A stretch of DNA of 64,000 bases from Ligustrum vulgare (GCA_963555705.1 OY743190.1:9275501-9339500); one strand, 5' to 3'. Shown: positions 1-12,635, numbered from the stretch's first letter. Notes: generated by a model not told the origin, from the sequence alone. Numbers and translations: made by a program.

Positions 1-3000
1 TCAGCTCTTGCACGAGAGTTCACTTGTTGACTTTGAGATGAATGTGGAGCGGATGGTAGAGAAAATTTTTCTGATTTTTCCATCTAAAATGGGATAAAAG
101 AACTAACCGTCAGCATAGAGCATAACCACAGTTTGCTAGGCAATATTAAGTCAACCGATGCAGAACAAACAAGCATAATGTAAACTTCCATCCATAATGA
201 ATATTCTTGAAAACAAGTCAGTCAATATAATTTTTTAACAGTGCTGATACAATCAATGAACCAATCAAAACGCATACAAGAAATTAAATGAATTACCGAA
301 CAATCACAGTATTTAGCATCCGAGTAAGTGGAGAAATTAGTACTCCAAAATGTTTAGTTACAAACACATTAATGAAAAAATTCTAAAAAGCAAAAGTTCT
401 TTACCATGAGAAGGTCTGTACATATTAACTATATGGACAATATTATTGAACATTAATAAAACATAGGGGTCATGACATATTACATTTGAGAACAAAGTTA
501 CCCTCCGATACTAAATAGAGCCCGTTTTGGTGTAGGAGATTTTGAAGGAAATTTGAATTTTTGGGAGAGTACGTGGCTGAAAAGTGTGAAAGTGGTGGGA
601 CCCATAAAAATGTATGGTTGAAAATAAATTTTATGATAAACTTGTACAAAAACTTCAGGACCAAACGGGGCCTTAAGATCCCAATTGATACTCAACCAAG
701 TCACTGTTCTCCGTATGGTTCAAGCTGCCAATTAGACTTCCGCAAAAGAAGAGTTCGGCTGTCGGTGTGATTATAGAAAAAGTGATCGTCAGTCCATGGC
801 CCAGATAAGTCCGTCGATCAAGCAAACCACAATGCTATCTGATGGGGGAAAAACGCTTTTCTTTCCATTAATGAAACCCACTGCTTTCTAATTTTAGAAA
901 GGAGACTTTTTCTGTTGAAATGAAATATTTTCTGTACATTCTTTAGAGTGTATACTTTTAATGAGTACAATTTTGTATTTCCATAATGTCAAGAATTATT
1001 GTATTTGGTTATGATGAGGCTTACAGGTTATACACCTCGCCTCATGGGTGCATATTAACCCGATTCAGCCATTTTAAATGCTGCATTGTAAGATGTTCCT
1101 ATCTTTAGATAAACAATTATGTATCTTATCCAAATATTGTTTTTCTCTTTAAGTAGACAACTTCCAAATTTAGCATAATATCATTAAAAACTCATTCATA
1201 ACCACCCATACTCGATCTTAACCTGAAAAACCTAGTCATTTGCCCATCTTGAATCCATCACATTAAGAAACAAACCGGAACTCCTATTATAAGCACTTGG
1301 CCCCTGTTTGAGGGAGATTTTAATCTAGATTTTTATCAAACTCTAAGTCATCAATTAATTTTAACAACACATTTCATCCACTTTTATCAAAATTCGCTAA
1401 AACTTTGATTTTAATCTACATCAAACAAGGGGCTTTTAATATCTATGTCAGCAAGAAGAAGCATGGAAAGTGTAAGCTCCGAATCAAGGATCTGTGAATG
1501 AAAGAGGCAATTTTTTTTAATTTTTTTTCCAGTTCTCATCTACGAGGGTCTCAAATCGTCTATGCTTGTAGCTTCTCCAAGTAAAATTCTTCCTTTATCT
1601 TTAAAATCTTTAGCGGTAGTTGTGGATCAAAATTTAGAAAGGGGGGGGGGGGGGGGGTTCAAATTTATTGGTTGCTGACATGCTGTATCTTTACAAATAT
1701 TATTCAACACCATTTAGATATGCTGAACACATGGTTAAATAAACTGTTTGAGGTTTAATCCTAGAATCCAACTGCACGTGGTCTCAAATCGTCTATCCTT
1801 GTAGCTTCTCCAAGTAAAATTCTTCTTTTATCTTTAAAATCTTTAGAGGTAGTTGTGGATCAAAATTTAGAAAAGAGGGGGGGGGGGGGGGGCGCTCAAA
1901 TTTATTGGTTACTGACATGCTGTATCTTTACAAATATTATTCAACACCATTTAGATATGCTGAACACATGGTTAAATAAACTGTTTGAGGTTTAATCCTA
2001 GAATCCAACTGCACTTGAGGCTATCATAAAATGCCTCAAAAACCCCACCTTAAGAGCATCTCCAATGGTGGTCCTAATTAGTGATTTAGATCTTTAAATT
2101 GGCGTGAATCACCTCTACTGGAAACATGCAAATGAGACGCAAATTACATTTCCAGCCGAAACTATGATTAAAGCTTTCTTCTGTACAACTAAGGCAAAAT
2201 GCAAGTTACATCATGTGAAAATTTTGAAAAGAGGCTAAGAAATCCCTAACATGTCCAAATTCAAATTTAGCGGGGAATTTGTTCCTGTCTTGAGCAGTGG
2301 TGTATCCAAAACTTCAATTCAGATATTTTAAACAATGCAACATAAAATTGTTAAAAATTATACAATTTTTTATCTCTTCGTAACTTCCTATGTAACAGAC
2401 CAAATTCACCTAAATTCAGACGAATGATATAGATTTAAACGGATTTCATCATCACAAATTATACTGAAAGTTTGATGATTAAAATTGCTATGTAGACAAT
2501 AGATTGAAAACAAATTGTGCAATTTTCCCAAATATTACGTTTCACTCCTTTTTCTTCTTCACACTTCTGCAGCCATTTTTGCAAAAAGAAAAATGTGATA
2601 TGTTCAAATAAAACACCATATTCATATTCCATCAAACAATGTCCCGTCTAATAAATCTGATAACTCATTCTTTCTCCATTGCACAATAAAAGAAATAAAT
2701 AAATCATCACTTACAGTAATTAACACAAATTCAACAGCCTGAGTAAACAATTCAAAATTAGAATGAACGAAGGAAAAAAAAAAAAAAAAAAGTAAAATGA
2801 TGAAACCTTTCTTTTAGAGATCAACAACTTCTCAGCAATTGACAATTTGGGAGGTCGAAAACCTAGTCCTTGTTCCTTCAATTTATTAAGCCCCAAATCC
2901 GCAATCACACCCCCAAAAGCATCCCTTGGAAACACATCCTTAGGGGCAAACCGCTCACAAACCTTCACCAATCTTTCCCGAGCCTCCTTCATCAAGTCCT

Positions 3001-3214
3001 TCTCGGCCTCTGTCGCTCCCCTCCCTCCCCTCATCTTCCCCATAGCTGCCAAAACCAACACCATCTCCGCCACCTCCTTTACATTCACAACCAAATCCCC
3101 ACCCCCTCTAATCCTCTTAGCTTCTTTCAACACTTCCCCATCCTCTTGCACAGGTCTCTTTTCACCAACGCCTTCCAATCCTACTCCAGATTCAATCCCC
3201 AACGTCGACTCCAT
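1..3214 (-). CDS. 5' part of conserved plant protein, possibly PHD-finger family (partial, runs off left edge)
   Basis: Exon 1 is 2807-3214 and encodes 136 residues from an ATG at 3214, ending in a phase-0 donor (AAAG|GTTTCA). Exon 2 starts at 83 after a TTTTAG acceptor, continues in phase 0 (MEKSEKFSLPSAPHSSQSQQ...) and leaves the window at base 1. Exon 1 has an acidic/basic leader (EKRPVQEDGEVLKEAKRIRGG), then a conserved-looking helical block with AAMGKMRGGR, VCERFAPKDVFPRDAFG and LGLNKLKEQGLGFRPPKLSI. From memory this block resembles the N-terminus of plant proteins annotated as PHD-finger proteins (Arabidopsis At3g20280/At3g52100 type), but no PHD finger lies in the visible part, so the family name is tentative. 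The exon calls are much firmer than the name. The 2723-bp first intron (84-2806) contains MITEs and a tandem duplication. Confidence 0.62.
519..672. repeat. Tourist-like MITE in first intron
   Basis: Ends are inverted: GAGCCCGTTTTGGT at the left and ACCAAACGGGGCC at the right. The interior (GTACGTGGCTGAAAAGTG, TGTATGGTTGAAAATAAA) matches the element at 22731-22923. The flanking trinucleotides ATA and TTA are compatible with a degraded TTA/TAA duplication of the PIF/Harbinger type. There is no coding capacity. Confidence 0.6.
1308..1436. repeat. MITE with GCCCCTGTTTGA inverted ends
   Basis: The left end GCCCCTGTTTGA and right end TCAAACAAGGGGC are inverted repeats about 130 bp apart. The AT-rich interior includes ATTTTAATCTAGATTTTTATCAA near the left and its inverted counterpart near the right. 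A relative with the same internal words lies at about 39540-39715. It lies in the first intron of the leftmost gene. Confidence 0.55.
1548..2014. repeat. Direct tandem duplication (about 233 bp x 2) with long G tracts
   Basis: Copy 1 (1548-1777) and copy 2 (1781-2014) both run from GTCTCAAATCGTCTAT to AATCCAACTGCAC with only scattered differences. Each contains an uninterrupted G run: 17 G at 1641-1657 and 16 G at 1877-1892. It sits in the intron of the minus-strand gene, so the transcript carries C runs. A recent local duplication is the simplest explanation. Confidence 0.9.
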
Positions 3215-3560
3215 CTAACACAATATCCTACTTCACAATTACCTCTAAACCACCCTGGAAAGTACCGCTCCAGTAGAATTCGAAACAAAATCCTTCGCGA
3301 TTGGCATACAGACCTGCAGAGAAGAGAGACGAGTAAAGCCATAAGAGGGGAAAGAGAGAAGGAAACCCTAGAGAGAGGGAGAAGAAGAGGGGGAAATTTT
3401 TTGGGGAAAATTAAAATTTGGAATCGTTAAAAAAATCTTAAAAATAAACCTTATTGGCGGGTAATTGAAATACAAAGCTTAGAGTAAATCGTATAAGTGA
3501 GAGCTTTTTTTTGGGCAAAAGACTTGAGCAGGGACGAGGAGCGAGAGAGGAGAGAGAGAA
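3215..3560 (-). promoter_or_regulatory. Probable 5' UTR/promoter of the leftmost gene
   Basis: This is the stretch just upstream of the ATG at 3214 on the minus strand. It holds a purine/pyrimidine-biased GA tract (about 3320-3400 and 3530-3565) and a telo-box-like AAACCCTA at 3363-3370, both common in leaders of plant housekeeping genes. No clear TATA box was identified. The assignment rests on position and composition only. Confidence 0.35.
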
Positions 3561-4264
3561 ATATTAGTGCATAATTTTTTCTTATTTTCTTCTGTTATTT
3601 TTTATATTATATAGGTTGTGTACGATGGTTGCACGGTGTCGACCGTGCTACTTACTTCTCAATTTCACACGTGTGCCCTGGGCATCTTATGTGTAAATCT
3701 TATTTGCAGTCACTGTACTTTGACCCAATTGTCATTAAGGTCCCTATATTTTAATTCCTACCAATAGAGTCATAATATTTTAATTTAATTATAGCAGGTC
3801 ATTCTGTTCAATTCCGGGACCTTCATAAAGTATTAACTGACTCTTTGGCGGCTGATTAATGGGGAGATAGAAGACTTTTTAGTGTTTTCGAGATAAAATT
3901 GTAGAGAGAAATGTGTGTGGTTAAAAAGTGATTTGAAAAATTGTGTAGTTTAAACTTCAAATTAATGAAGCTTCCGAATAGTTGCTAAAGTTTATGAATT
4001 TGACAAAGTGACCTTCATAAAGTTTTTGTAGTGTTCGATGATGATGCCTCTGTTTGACAAACATGTTTTTAAATATATTTTTTATAACACAATTTTTCAA
4101 ATCATTTTTAACCACATATTTTTTTCTTTTCACTTTTCAACAACATATATTACCTAGAAGACATAAAAAATATATTTTTAATCAAAAAACTTTTAACAAA
4201 GTCTAAACAAAATTTTAATTTTAACAATTTCTCATATTATTTATCAACTTTACATATTTGTTCA
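3561..4264. other. Intergenic stretch with repeat fragments
   Basis: No gene is seen. Positions 3705-3860 resemble a dispersed plant repeat (CACTGTACTTTGACCCAATTG, then a GGTCCCTATATTTTAATTCC-like phrase). Positions 3897-3960 and 4045-4205 are pieces of the GTTTGG-ended MITE family: GCCTCTGTTTGACAAACATG at the left and TTTTAACAAAGTC at the right, with the CACTTTTCAACAACATAT core between. The copia element begins at 4265. Confidence 0.5.
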
Positions 4265-4917
4265 TGTGAAGCAATTGAAGCCCAAATAATAGTAATCCAG
4301 TTTAGAGCCCAAAAAGTGATTGCTGGTCCATTGTTTGCAATTTACATCAGCCCAATGTCTGAAGCTGAAGCCCATTTCACTTAACCGGATTATGGCCTAA
4401 GTCTAGTACCTTCTTCAGTCGGACCTTACCTCTTGAACCGGACCATTATTATCCATACCAACCATTTTCAGCCATTGGATCTTTTTGAACTGATCTCAGC
4501 CGTCCACTTGGGGATAAACCTTACAATTGACGCTTTGGTTTCATTATTCCATCCAGATTCATTTTGATCTTCTTCTCTCTCTGCAAAGGCGATTTATCGC
4601 CTCCTTCGTCTCCTTCATGATTTCTTCCAGAAAAATTGTAAAATTGCCTTATTGTTCTTAGTGGTTATGTTAGATACTGATTATGTGTATATCAGTATGC
4701 ATTTGTTGAGTTTTGGCAAAGTTTTTCTGCAACTCTTGATCTTGGTGGTTTTTCAGTCTGTGCGATTTTTGTTTTTCTGTGAAGTTTGTGTAATCTTGAG
4801 TATTAATACTAAGTTCATGTACTTTTACGTTTATTCAAATAAAGTGGTTTGTTTTGTTTAAACGTTTGAGTTATTTTTGTTCTTTGTGGTGCGATCTTGA
4901 GCCTTCTAATCCCAACA
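4265..4917 (+). repeat. 5' LTR of copia element 1
   Basis: It begins TGTGAAGCAATTG and ends TCTAATCCCAACA. It is 653 bp, 27 bp longer than the 3' LTR; the excess is one block near the start (AATAGTAATCCAGTTTAGAG region) that contains a repeated GCCCAA word. Several substitutions also separate the two copies, so the insertion is not very recent. Confidence 0.93.
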
Positions 4918-4918
4918 G

Positions 4919-4931
4919 TGGTATCAGAGCC
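4919..4931 (+). other. Primer-binding site (initiator Met tRNA)
   Basis: TGGTATCAGAGCC lies one base after the CA end of the 5' LTR. It is the standard plant copia minus-strand primer site, complementary to the 3' end of initiator-Met tRNA. Confidence 0.92.
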
Positions 4932-5904
4932 TTAGAGTTCTTTGAAAACGCTGTGGTTTAGACTCAAATCTTTTAGATCTAGATCTGTTCTTGTTGGATC
5001 TAGGGTTTTCTGGAAGTTGTTGAGATTTTTTGCAAAACGTTTTAGGGTTTCTAGTTCTTGTGATTAAACTTTGAAGAAAATATTTTCTTGAGTTGCTTAA
5101 ATCCTTTCTGTAAATCATTTTGTGGTTTTTTGAAAATATTTTGAGAGAAATTTTCAGATTTGAAATTTTTTAAGATTTTTGTATAAATCTTTTGATACTC
5201 TGATTTCGTGAATATTATTCCTTTGAAACCCATTTTCAAAATTAGGGTTTCTGTATTTTTTGAGTATCTGGATCTCTGTATCTGAGTCCACATTTTTGAG
5301 GATTCTAAAACTTGGTATATTTTTATAAATATACTGTTTTTTGGGGGAAAGAATCCTACATTGTTCCTTGGTGGTTGTTCTTCGTGGTGATTATAATCTG
5401 AGGTGCTGATTCTTGGATGCCCCTGAACTTTTGGGCAATTGATTCTTTGTGGAAGCTTCTGTCGCTTATTATACTTACAATCAGGTGATATCGTTTAATT
5501 ACTCAATCTTCTATACTGTAAATTTATTTTTCAAAATTTTCTGTTCTTTCCAAAATCTCTCCGTTGAAGCCTATATCTTGGGCCCCATTTCTTTCCTTTG
5601 TCCAGGATTTCATTGAGAATCCGGGAATCTGAGGGAGTTTGGGAATATCCAGTATATGCTGAGGGATATACTGGAAGAACAGTTTTCTCAGTATACTGTT
5701 CTGTGTGATTTCTTGATTGAGTAATTAATTCTGTTGATTGGTGATCACCTTGATTACTCTGTTATTTGATTACTGTGTTATGAACCTGTGTGATCATTCT
5801 TGAACATAATCTCTTGGCTCTGTTTAACTGTTTTGCTTAGTGACTGTGACCTGCACTATTGATTCTCTGCCTGACTTATTGTTTCTTGAATTATTAAAGC
5901 TCAA

Positions 5905-8419
5905 TCTACACTACCTTAAAAGTGTGGATAGGGAAGAATCTTTCACTTGACGAATTTGCCCTCACATTTTTCAACTTAAACCAATTATGTCATTACCTAT
6001 TGTCCAAACTATACGTCGCTATGCTAGCTCCAACTTGAAAATCCTAGAAATGAAATTAGATGAAAGATCTCCCCACCCGATGCCATCCATCACCGCCGCA
6101 GCCAATCTTCCCATGACTGTTACTCTTCCTTGTGGCTCCAGGTAATAAGCTCCTTTCTCCCTTCTTATTCCTTTTGAAATCATTATCGAAATCATCACTG
6201 TTGATTGTATAGTTGGTTAGGACTTTTTTTATTTTTTATTTTGAAGCTGGTTCATTTTTCCTTTTTCTTTTTTGATTTTACAATCTGGGTTTTTTTGTTC
6301 TTTAGTCTTGATTGATTGATTGCTTGTTTTTAATTTTATCTTTTTGCCGGAGATCTTTGGTTTTTCTTAGTATTGGTATATTCACTTTCTTTAATATGTC
6401 TGTGAAATGATCTTTTCAAACTTTCAATTTCAGTTTGGGCTAAAATGGCCATATGGGTTCTTTTTCACCTTCTTCTATTCCTTGTGTTAGCCCAGAAATG
6501 CAAATTTAAAAGGTTAGATCTCTATGTAATAAATCTGGTTTTTTTTATAATTGTAGTTGTTTTGAAGTGATTTTTGATTAACAGAGGATGCTCTTTTTGC
6601 ACTGAGGAGAGAAGATCATGCCCTGGATAATGTTTTACAGATGTGGGATCCGACACTGGTGAATCCATGTACTCGGTTTCATGTCACTTGTGATGCTAAA
6701 AATTGTGTCACTAGACTGTGAGTAAGCTGTACTACATTTTTCATAATAATTCTCTAAATATACAAGTCTACATGTAGAAATTTGATTCCATGAAGTCATG
6801 TAAATGTGCTTTCGTGTGAAATAATTGCATTCTACGTCTCTGTGTTTTGCAGTGACCTGGGAAATGCTAAGCTATCAGGTAAGTTAGTTCTTGATTTGGG
6901 GAAGCTAGAGCGTCTTCAATATCTGTGAGTAAAAATTCTTTAAATGCTTTTATTTATTATGCAATTAACTTCAAAATAATTCATAAATTTTGCTATGTTT
7001 GAGATATGTACAGGGAATTATACTTGAACACTTGGTGGGTCCAATTCCTGTTGAACTATGAAATTTGAAGAGTCTTGTAAGCCTGGATCTTTATCACAAT
7101 AACCTAACTGGATCCATCTCTCCATTTCTCCATCTTTCTCCAACTCTCCAACCTCAGATTCTTGTAAGCATTAACTTTATTTTCTTTAACTCTATTTAAT
7201 CTTCTTACTGAGCACTTATGAGACCACTTGTTATATTTAATCTTGCATCTACTTTATTTGTTGATTCCGTGGTTCGCCGTGTGATATATTGGTGGTTGTA
7301 TTTTACATTACATGTTTTCTGGTGCTTTGATTTTTTTTCGAAATTTTGAAGACCGTGACAGGTTGTGTTAGTCTTATTTCTTTAGAATTTTCTATTATTG
7401 GTTTTGCGTTTGTGATTTTTTGTTTGGATTTACAAAAGATTTTAGCTTTCGTTTGGTTTGGTTTTTCTTACGATTGGCGTATTGACTTTCTTTAATATGT
7501 CTGTGAATCAATCTTTTCATTTCCTTTTTAGCTGATTTGCAATATAATCAAGATGTGTAGATTAGATAAGAACTTTCTCAACGTGATCAGGCCTTCAAAC
7601 ACTTAAGGTACTATTAAATTAAATAGTTTAAAAAGTTTGAATTTGAATTAATTGATTCTTATTCGGTTTCTCAATATCTATCATTAGTTCAAGTCTTATC
7701 AAATACATTTAAAATAAATCTTCTAATTTTTATACACATTTGTTTGGTTGAATAAATGATTTTTTTTTAATCTGTAATTTAGATTCAATTTTTTTCATTC
7801 ATGAGTAACTTTAGAGCTCTAGATATTTAAATTTGACATAACTCTTATATTTGTTTTGATATCTCTGAGATTTTTTATTACATCATGGTTATTGTTTATG
7901 AGTATTTTGATTTGAATTGCAGATTTTCCTTTAAATTTGGTGTATTGTTTTTTACTCCCTAATCGCGATATCATCCCGTTGATCCAAGATCTTTTATTTT
8001 ATTTTTTTCAAAGCAATGATTGAATCATTCAGCTCACACATCAGTTTCTATCAGTGTATTTTTTTTCATTAGCTTTACGACTGTTATCAGTATCTCTCGA
8101 TCTTATTTAAGAAGAAACGTTGCAAGTCAAAGTACTTAACAAGATCAAGTTGGAAGAAAGAGATAAACTGTGAGAGAGAGATCGAGGATAAATACCAGCC
8201 CTTCCAAAGATCAGCTCAAAAAGTTATGTTATTATGGCTATTTTATGATAGTCATATGGTATAAAAACATTTCAACTAGCCCTTCTTGCTTAATACAATG
8301 TATGTTGCTGTTTTATAGCATGTAGGTGATGATAAAATTATATTGTACTAGCTTCAAATTTAATGCTCATATTATACATCGTTTACGTGAGACGTGCAAC
8401 GCACGTGCTTACAACTAGT
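5905..8419 (+). mobile_element. Non-autonomous Helitron with captured gene fragments
   Basis: The left terminus is TCTACACTACC with a short subterminal hairpin (ACACT...AGTGT). The right terminus is CTAGT (8415-8419), preceded by a GC-rich hairpin ACGTGC-aac-GCACGT at 8392-8406. It lies between A (5904) and T (8420), the A^T site typical of Helitrons, and interrupts the copia leader. There is no Rep or helicase. The interior carries exons and introns of an LRR-protein gene, as expected from a Helitron that copied genomic DNA. Confidence 0.85.
6585..7163 (+). pseudogene. Captured fragment of an LRR protein gene (LRR1/SERK ectodomain type)
   Basis: Three exon-like blocks have plausible splice sites: 6585-6717 (after AACAG, before GTGAGT), 6853-6924 (72 bp, the usual plant LRR exon length) and 7014-7163. 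The first encodes DALFALRR...[14 protein letters not shown], the N-terminal cap of SERK-like and short LRR1-type proteins. The second encodes DLGNAKLSGKLVLDLGKLER. The third encodes a repeat with LVGPIPVEL, then a stop, then SLVSLDLYHNNLTGSI, and has a frame slip near its start. LGKLE.LQYL with NNLTG favours the short secreted LRR1/LRR2-type protein over a SERK kinase. No kinase domain is present. The fragment lies wholly inside the Helitron. Confidence 0.8.
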
Positions 8420-8453
8420 TACTTAAAATTTTTCAATCTTGGTCATTATTTCA

Positions 8454-11400
8454 ATGACTACTGTTAAAGTAGATGTTGAAATATGGAATGGCAAAGGGGA
8501 TTTCAACCTCTGGAGCCAGAAAATGCGAGCTTTACTACTTCAAATGAAATGTGTTAAGGCTATAGATAATTCCTGGCCCCTTAATGCCCCTCGGGAAAGA
8601 CAATTTGAAATGGATGAGACTGCATGGAGTACTCTGTTTTTACACTTATCTGATAATGTCATTAGACAAGTAGGCAAGACCAAAACTACTATGGAATTGT
8701 GTGATAAATTGGAAGAAATTTATGATACTGTGTCTTTGCCTGATAAGTGTTTCTTTTGGAAACAATATTTCTCTTTTAAGTTTGATCCATCTAAGGATGT
8801 GGATGATAATATGAGTAGGTTTACTAAGATCACACAGAGTCTTTTAAATTGTGATGAAAAACTTACTGATGAACAAAAGGTTGTATGCTTACTGAATGCT
8901 ATGGGAGATAAATTTAAGGATCTTAGGAATGCATTAGAGTATGGAGGGCAGAAACTGAGCACTGAAATTGTCTATACTTCCCTTAAGAATAAAGAGTTAG
9001 AATTGAAGAATAATCCTAAGGAAGCCTATAATATTGTAGGAACCTTTAGGAAGAAGAACTCTTTTAGGCAGAATAAGTTTGGAACCAATTTCAATAAAAA
9101 TTGGACTACTTCTAGCAACAATAGGGATTGGAATAACTCTGGGAATAACAAGCCTGCAAAGGGTAATTTTCAGAATAAGGGCAATTTCAATAGGTCTAAA
9201 GATAATAATTTTAGAGGTCATTCTGGTTTCAGAAATCAAGATAATAATTTTAGAAATCAAAATAGTTTCAGAAACCAGAATAATTATAGAACACAGGATA
9301 ATAATGCTGGAACTTCATATGTAGATAAACCTCCTAGAATTTGCTTTTATTGTGGCCAACCTGGACATCATATTAAATATTGTTTTAAAAGGAAAAATGA
9401 CCATGGTACTAGTAACCAAACTGAGGCTGCAGTGCAAGATAATAATAATGGGGTAGTTTATGTTACTACTGAATCTGATAATTTGAATGAATGGATTCTT
9501 GATTCTGGCTACACCTTTCATATGTGTCCTGAAAAAGATATGTTTGTTAATTTCAGTGATAATTGCTTTAGTTCTGTGAAACTTGGCAATAATATTACTT
9601 GTGATGTGAAAGGTACTGGAAAAGTTTTGTTACAACTTGAAAATAACAAAACTCTTATTTTAAATCAAACCAGATATGTTCCTGATTTGAAAAGGAACTT
9701 GATTTCTCTTGGTGTGTTAGATTCTGAATATTTTGAGATTAGAATGCATAATGGTTAATTGAGTATTTTCAAAAATAACTGTTTGATTTCTTGTACTCCC
9801 AAGATCAATGGAATATATGTGCTGAATACCTTACCTGTTTATGCTAAGTCCTTCAATGCTGTGTCTAATTTGAATAAAACCGAGTTATGGCATAAGAGAT
9901 TAGGACACATAGGTCAAAAAGGACTTAAATTACTTGAAACCAAAGGTGTATTTGGTAATGATGTGTTGCATAAACTTGATTTCTGTGAAAAATGTGTGTT
10001 AGGTAAATAGAAAAGAAATTCTTTTGGTAAGGGTATTCATAAATCTAATGATGTTCTTGAGTACTTGCATGCTGATTTATGGGGTCCTACTCCTGTGAGT
10101 TCTGTTTCAGGTTTTAGGTACTTTCTTCTTATAGTGGATGACTTTTCTAGGAAAATTTGGGTGCATTTGTTAAAAACTAAGGATGCTACTGTGTCTGTTT
10201 TCAAAAATTGGATCACCTTAGTTCAAAATTTGAAAGAAAAAAGAGTCAAAACTATTATGACTGATAATTGTCTAGACTTTTGTAACCAAGATTTTGATTC
10301 TTTCTATAGCACCTTAGGTATTCTTAGGCACAGGACTGTAGCTTACAGTCCACAGCAAAATGGGGTTGCTGAAAGGATGAATAGGACACTCCTAGAAAGA
10401 ACTAGGTGTCTTTTACTAGATTCAAACTTGCCAAAAAATTTTTGGGGTGAAGCATTCAAAACTACTTCTTATCTGATAAATCTTCGTCCCTGCAGTGCCA
10501 TTGATTTCAAAATTCCTGATCAGATTTGGAACAATTATCTTCCTAACTTTTCAAAGTTAAAAATTTTTGGGTGTGCTGCCTACTCACACCGGTCTAAATC
10601 TAAACTTGACTCCAGATCATCAAAATGTGTTTTTCTTGGGTATGGAGAGGGGGTCAAGGGTTACAGACTTTGGGTCAGGGAACAGGGAGGTTACATGGTC
10701 ATTCTCAGTAGGTCTGTTATTTTTAATGAAAATGTTTTTCCATGTAAAGATGAAAAACTGCTTGATCCTGTTAATGATAGAGATTTCCTTACCTCTGAGC
10801 TGAGTGCAGACCATTTAGGTGATGAAAATAGCCTGCCCAATACTCAGTTTCAGGTGGAGCAACCCCCACAGTCTCCAAATGTCATTTTTGAACCTGAACC
10901 TGAACTAGCTGACACTGTGCAATTGTCTGATAACATCCCTGAGGCTGAAACAGACTTAGAAAATTATCAACTAGTTAGGGATATACCTAGAAGAGAGATT
11001 AGATCTCCTCCTGGGTTTGAGGATCCTGATTTTGTGTCTGCATTTACCTATTCTGATCCTTTAGTATTTGAACCTGAATCTTTTGAAGAAACCGTTTCTT
11101 CAAAAGAATCCAAACTCCGGCTTGTAGCTATGCAAGAAGAGATGGACTCACTTCTGAAAAATGGTACTTGAATTTTAGTCAATAGACCTATAAATAAAAA
11201 AATAATTGACTGTAAATGGATTTTCAAAATAAAAGAAAGTGAGTCTAAGGACATTAAACCAAGGTACAATGCTAGACTTGTAGCCAAAGGTTTTTCTCAA
11301 AAAGAAGGGATTGATTATAATGAAATCTTTTCTCCTGTGGTTAAGTATACTTCTATCAGAATTTTATTTGCTTTAGTTGCACAATTTGATTTAGAATTTG

Positions 11401-12635
11401 AGCAAATGGATGTGAAAACTGCTTTCCTTTATGGTTCTTTGGATGAAACTATTTATATGTATCAACCTAAAGGTTTTGAAAAGGGCAGAAATTCTGATTT
11501 GGTTTGTTTGTTGAAAAAATCTTTGTATGGCTTGAAACAAGTCCCTAGGCAATGATATAAGAGATTTGATTCTTATATCCAAAGCCTCAATTTTCAGAAA
11601 AGCCAATATGATTCCTGTTTTTATTTTAAACTTGGTGAAACTGATTTTATTTACTTGATTTTATATGTTGATGACATGCTTATTGATGGCCCTAATATGC
11701 ATGCCATAAATGTTCTTAAAACCAAACTGCATTCTGAGTTTGAGATGAAAGACATAGGAAATACTAAAAGAATACTTGGCATGAATATTTTTAGAGATAG
11801 ACAATCTAGAAAATTGTTTCTGAATAAAAAACATTACATTGAAAAGGTTTTAAATAGATTTAGTTTATCTGAATCCAAACCTGTGTCTTTGCCTTTGCCT
11901 GCACATTTTAAACTATCTGTTGAACACTGTCCTAAATCTGATGATGAAGTGTTTAGAATGAAAAATGTGCCCTATTCTAATGCAGTTGGATCTGTTATGT
12001 ATTTGATGGTCTATTCTAGACTTGATATTGCGTTTGCAATAAGTGTTTTGAGCAGATTTATGAGCAATCCTGGTGAATTGCACTGGGAAGTCATGAAATA
12101 TCTTTTAAAATACCTGAAAGGGTCTACTAAACTTAGTCTAGTATTTTCTAAAACCAAAAATGATTTCAAACTTAAAGGTTTTGTAGACTCTGATTTTGCA
12201 AGAAATGTTGACAATAGGAAATCAACATCTTACTTTTTTACTTTAAACTCTTCCTGTATTAGCTGGAAATCCCAGCTGTAAAAATTGGTTGCCTTATCAT
12301 CAATTGAGGCAGAATACATTGCTGCCACAGATGCTGTTAAGGAATGGATGTGGTTAAAGGGTTTACTATTTGAAATTAGTTGCATTGATGATTCTGAAGT
12401 TGAATTATGTACTGATAGTTTAAGTGCTTTACATTTGTGTAAAAATCCTGTTTTTCACAATAGATCTAAACATATAGATGTGAAATTTCATTTCATTAGG
12501 GACATTACTGAAAAAGGAATTGTTAAGTTGGTTAAAATTCCTACACAGATTAATCCTGTAGATGCAGGAACTAAAATCATTCCTATTAACAAGTTTAAAG
12601 ATGCATTAAGGTTTTTAAACTTGGTTGAATTTTGA
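8454..12635 (+). pseudogene. Copia gag-pol polyprotein, single frame with five stops
   Basis: Start ATG is 8454 (MTTVKVDVEIWNGKG); a UBN2-type gag follows, then an Asn/Arg-rich linker with FRNQ repeats (about 9040-9300) and a zinc knuckle CFYCGQPGHHIKYC (9342-9383). Next come protease (WILDSGYTFHM; Tyr where Ala/Cys is usual), GAG-pre-integrase (LWHKRLGHIG), integrase (MHADLWGP to QQNGVAERMNRT), RT (YVDDM at about 11664) and RNase H (SSIEAEYIAATDA). Reading frame 3 is kept throughout. Stops are TAA 9756, TAG 10008, TGA 11169, TGA 11553 and TAA 12279. Each sits where family alignments would have Gln or Trp, so each is explicable by one C-to-T or G-to-A change. No frameshift was seen. Confidence 0.93.

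Noticed and set aside
2847..3430. Plus-strand ORFs opposite the leftmost gene
   Set aside because: They are antisense shadows of exon 1 and its leader; the minus-strand frame has conserved-looking protein and a clean splice junction.
6585..7163. Functional SERK-type receptor kinase
   Set aside because: Only ectodomain exons are present, with a stop and a frame slip, and no kinase domain; it is a captured fragment.
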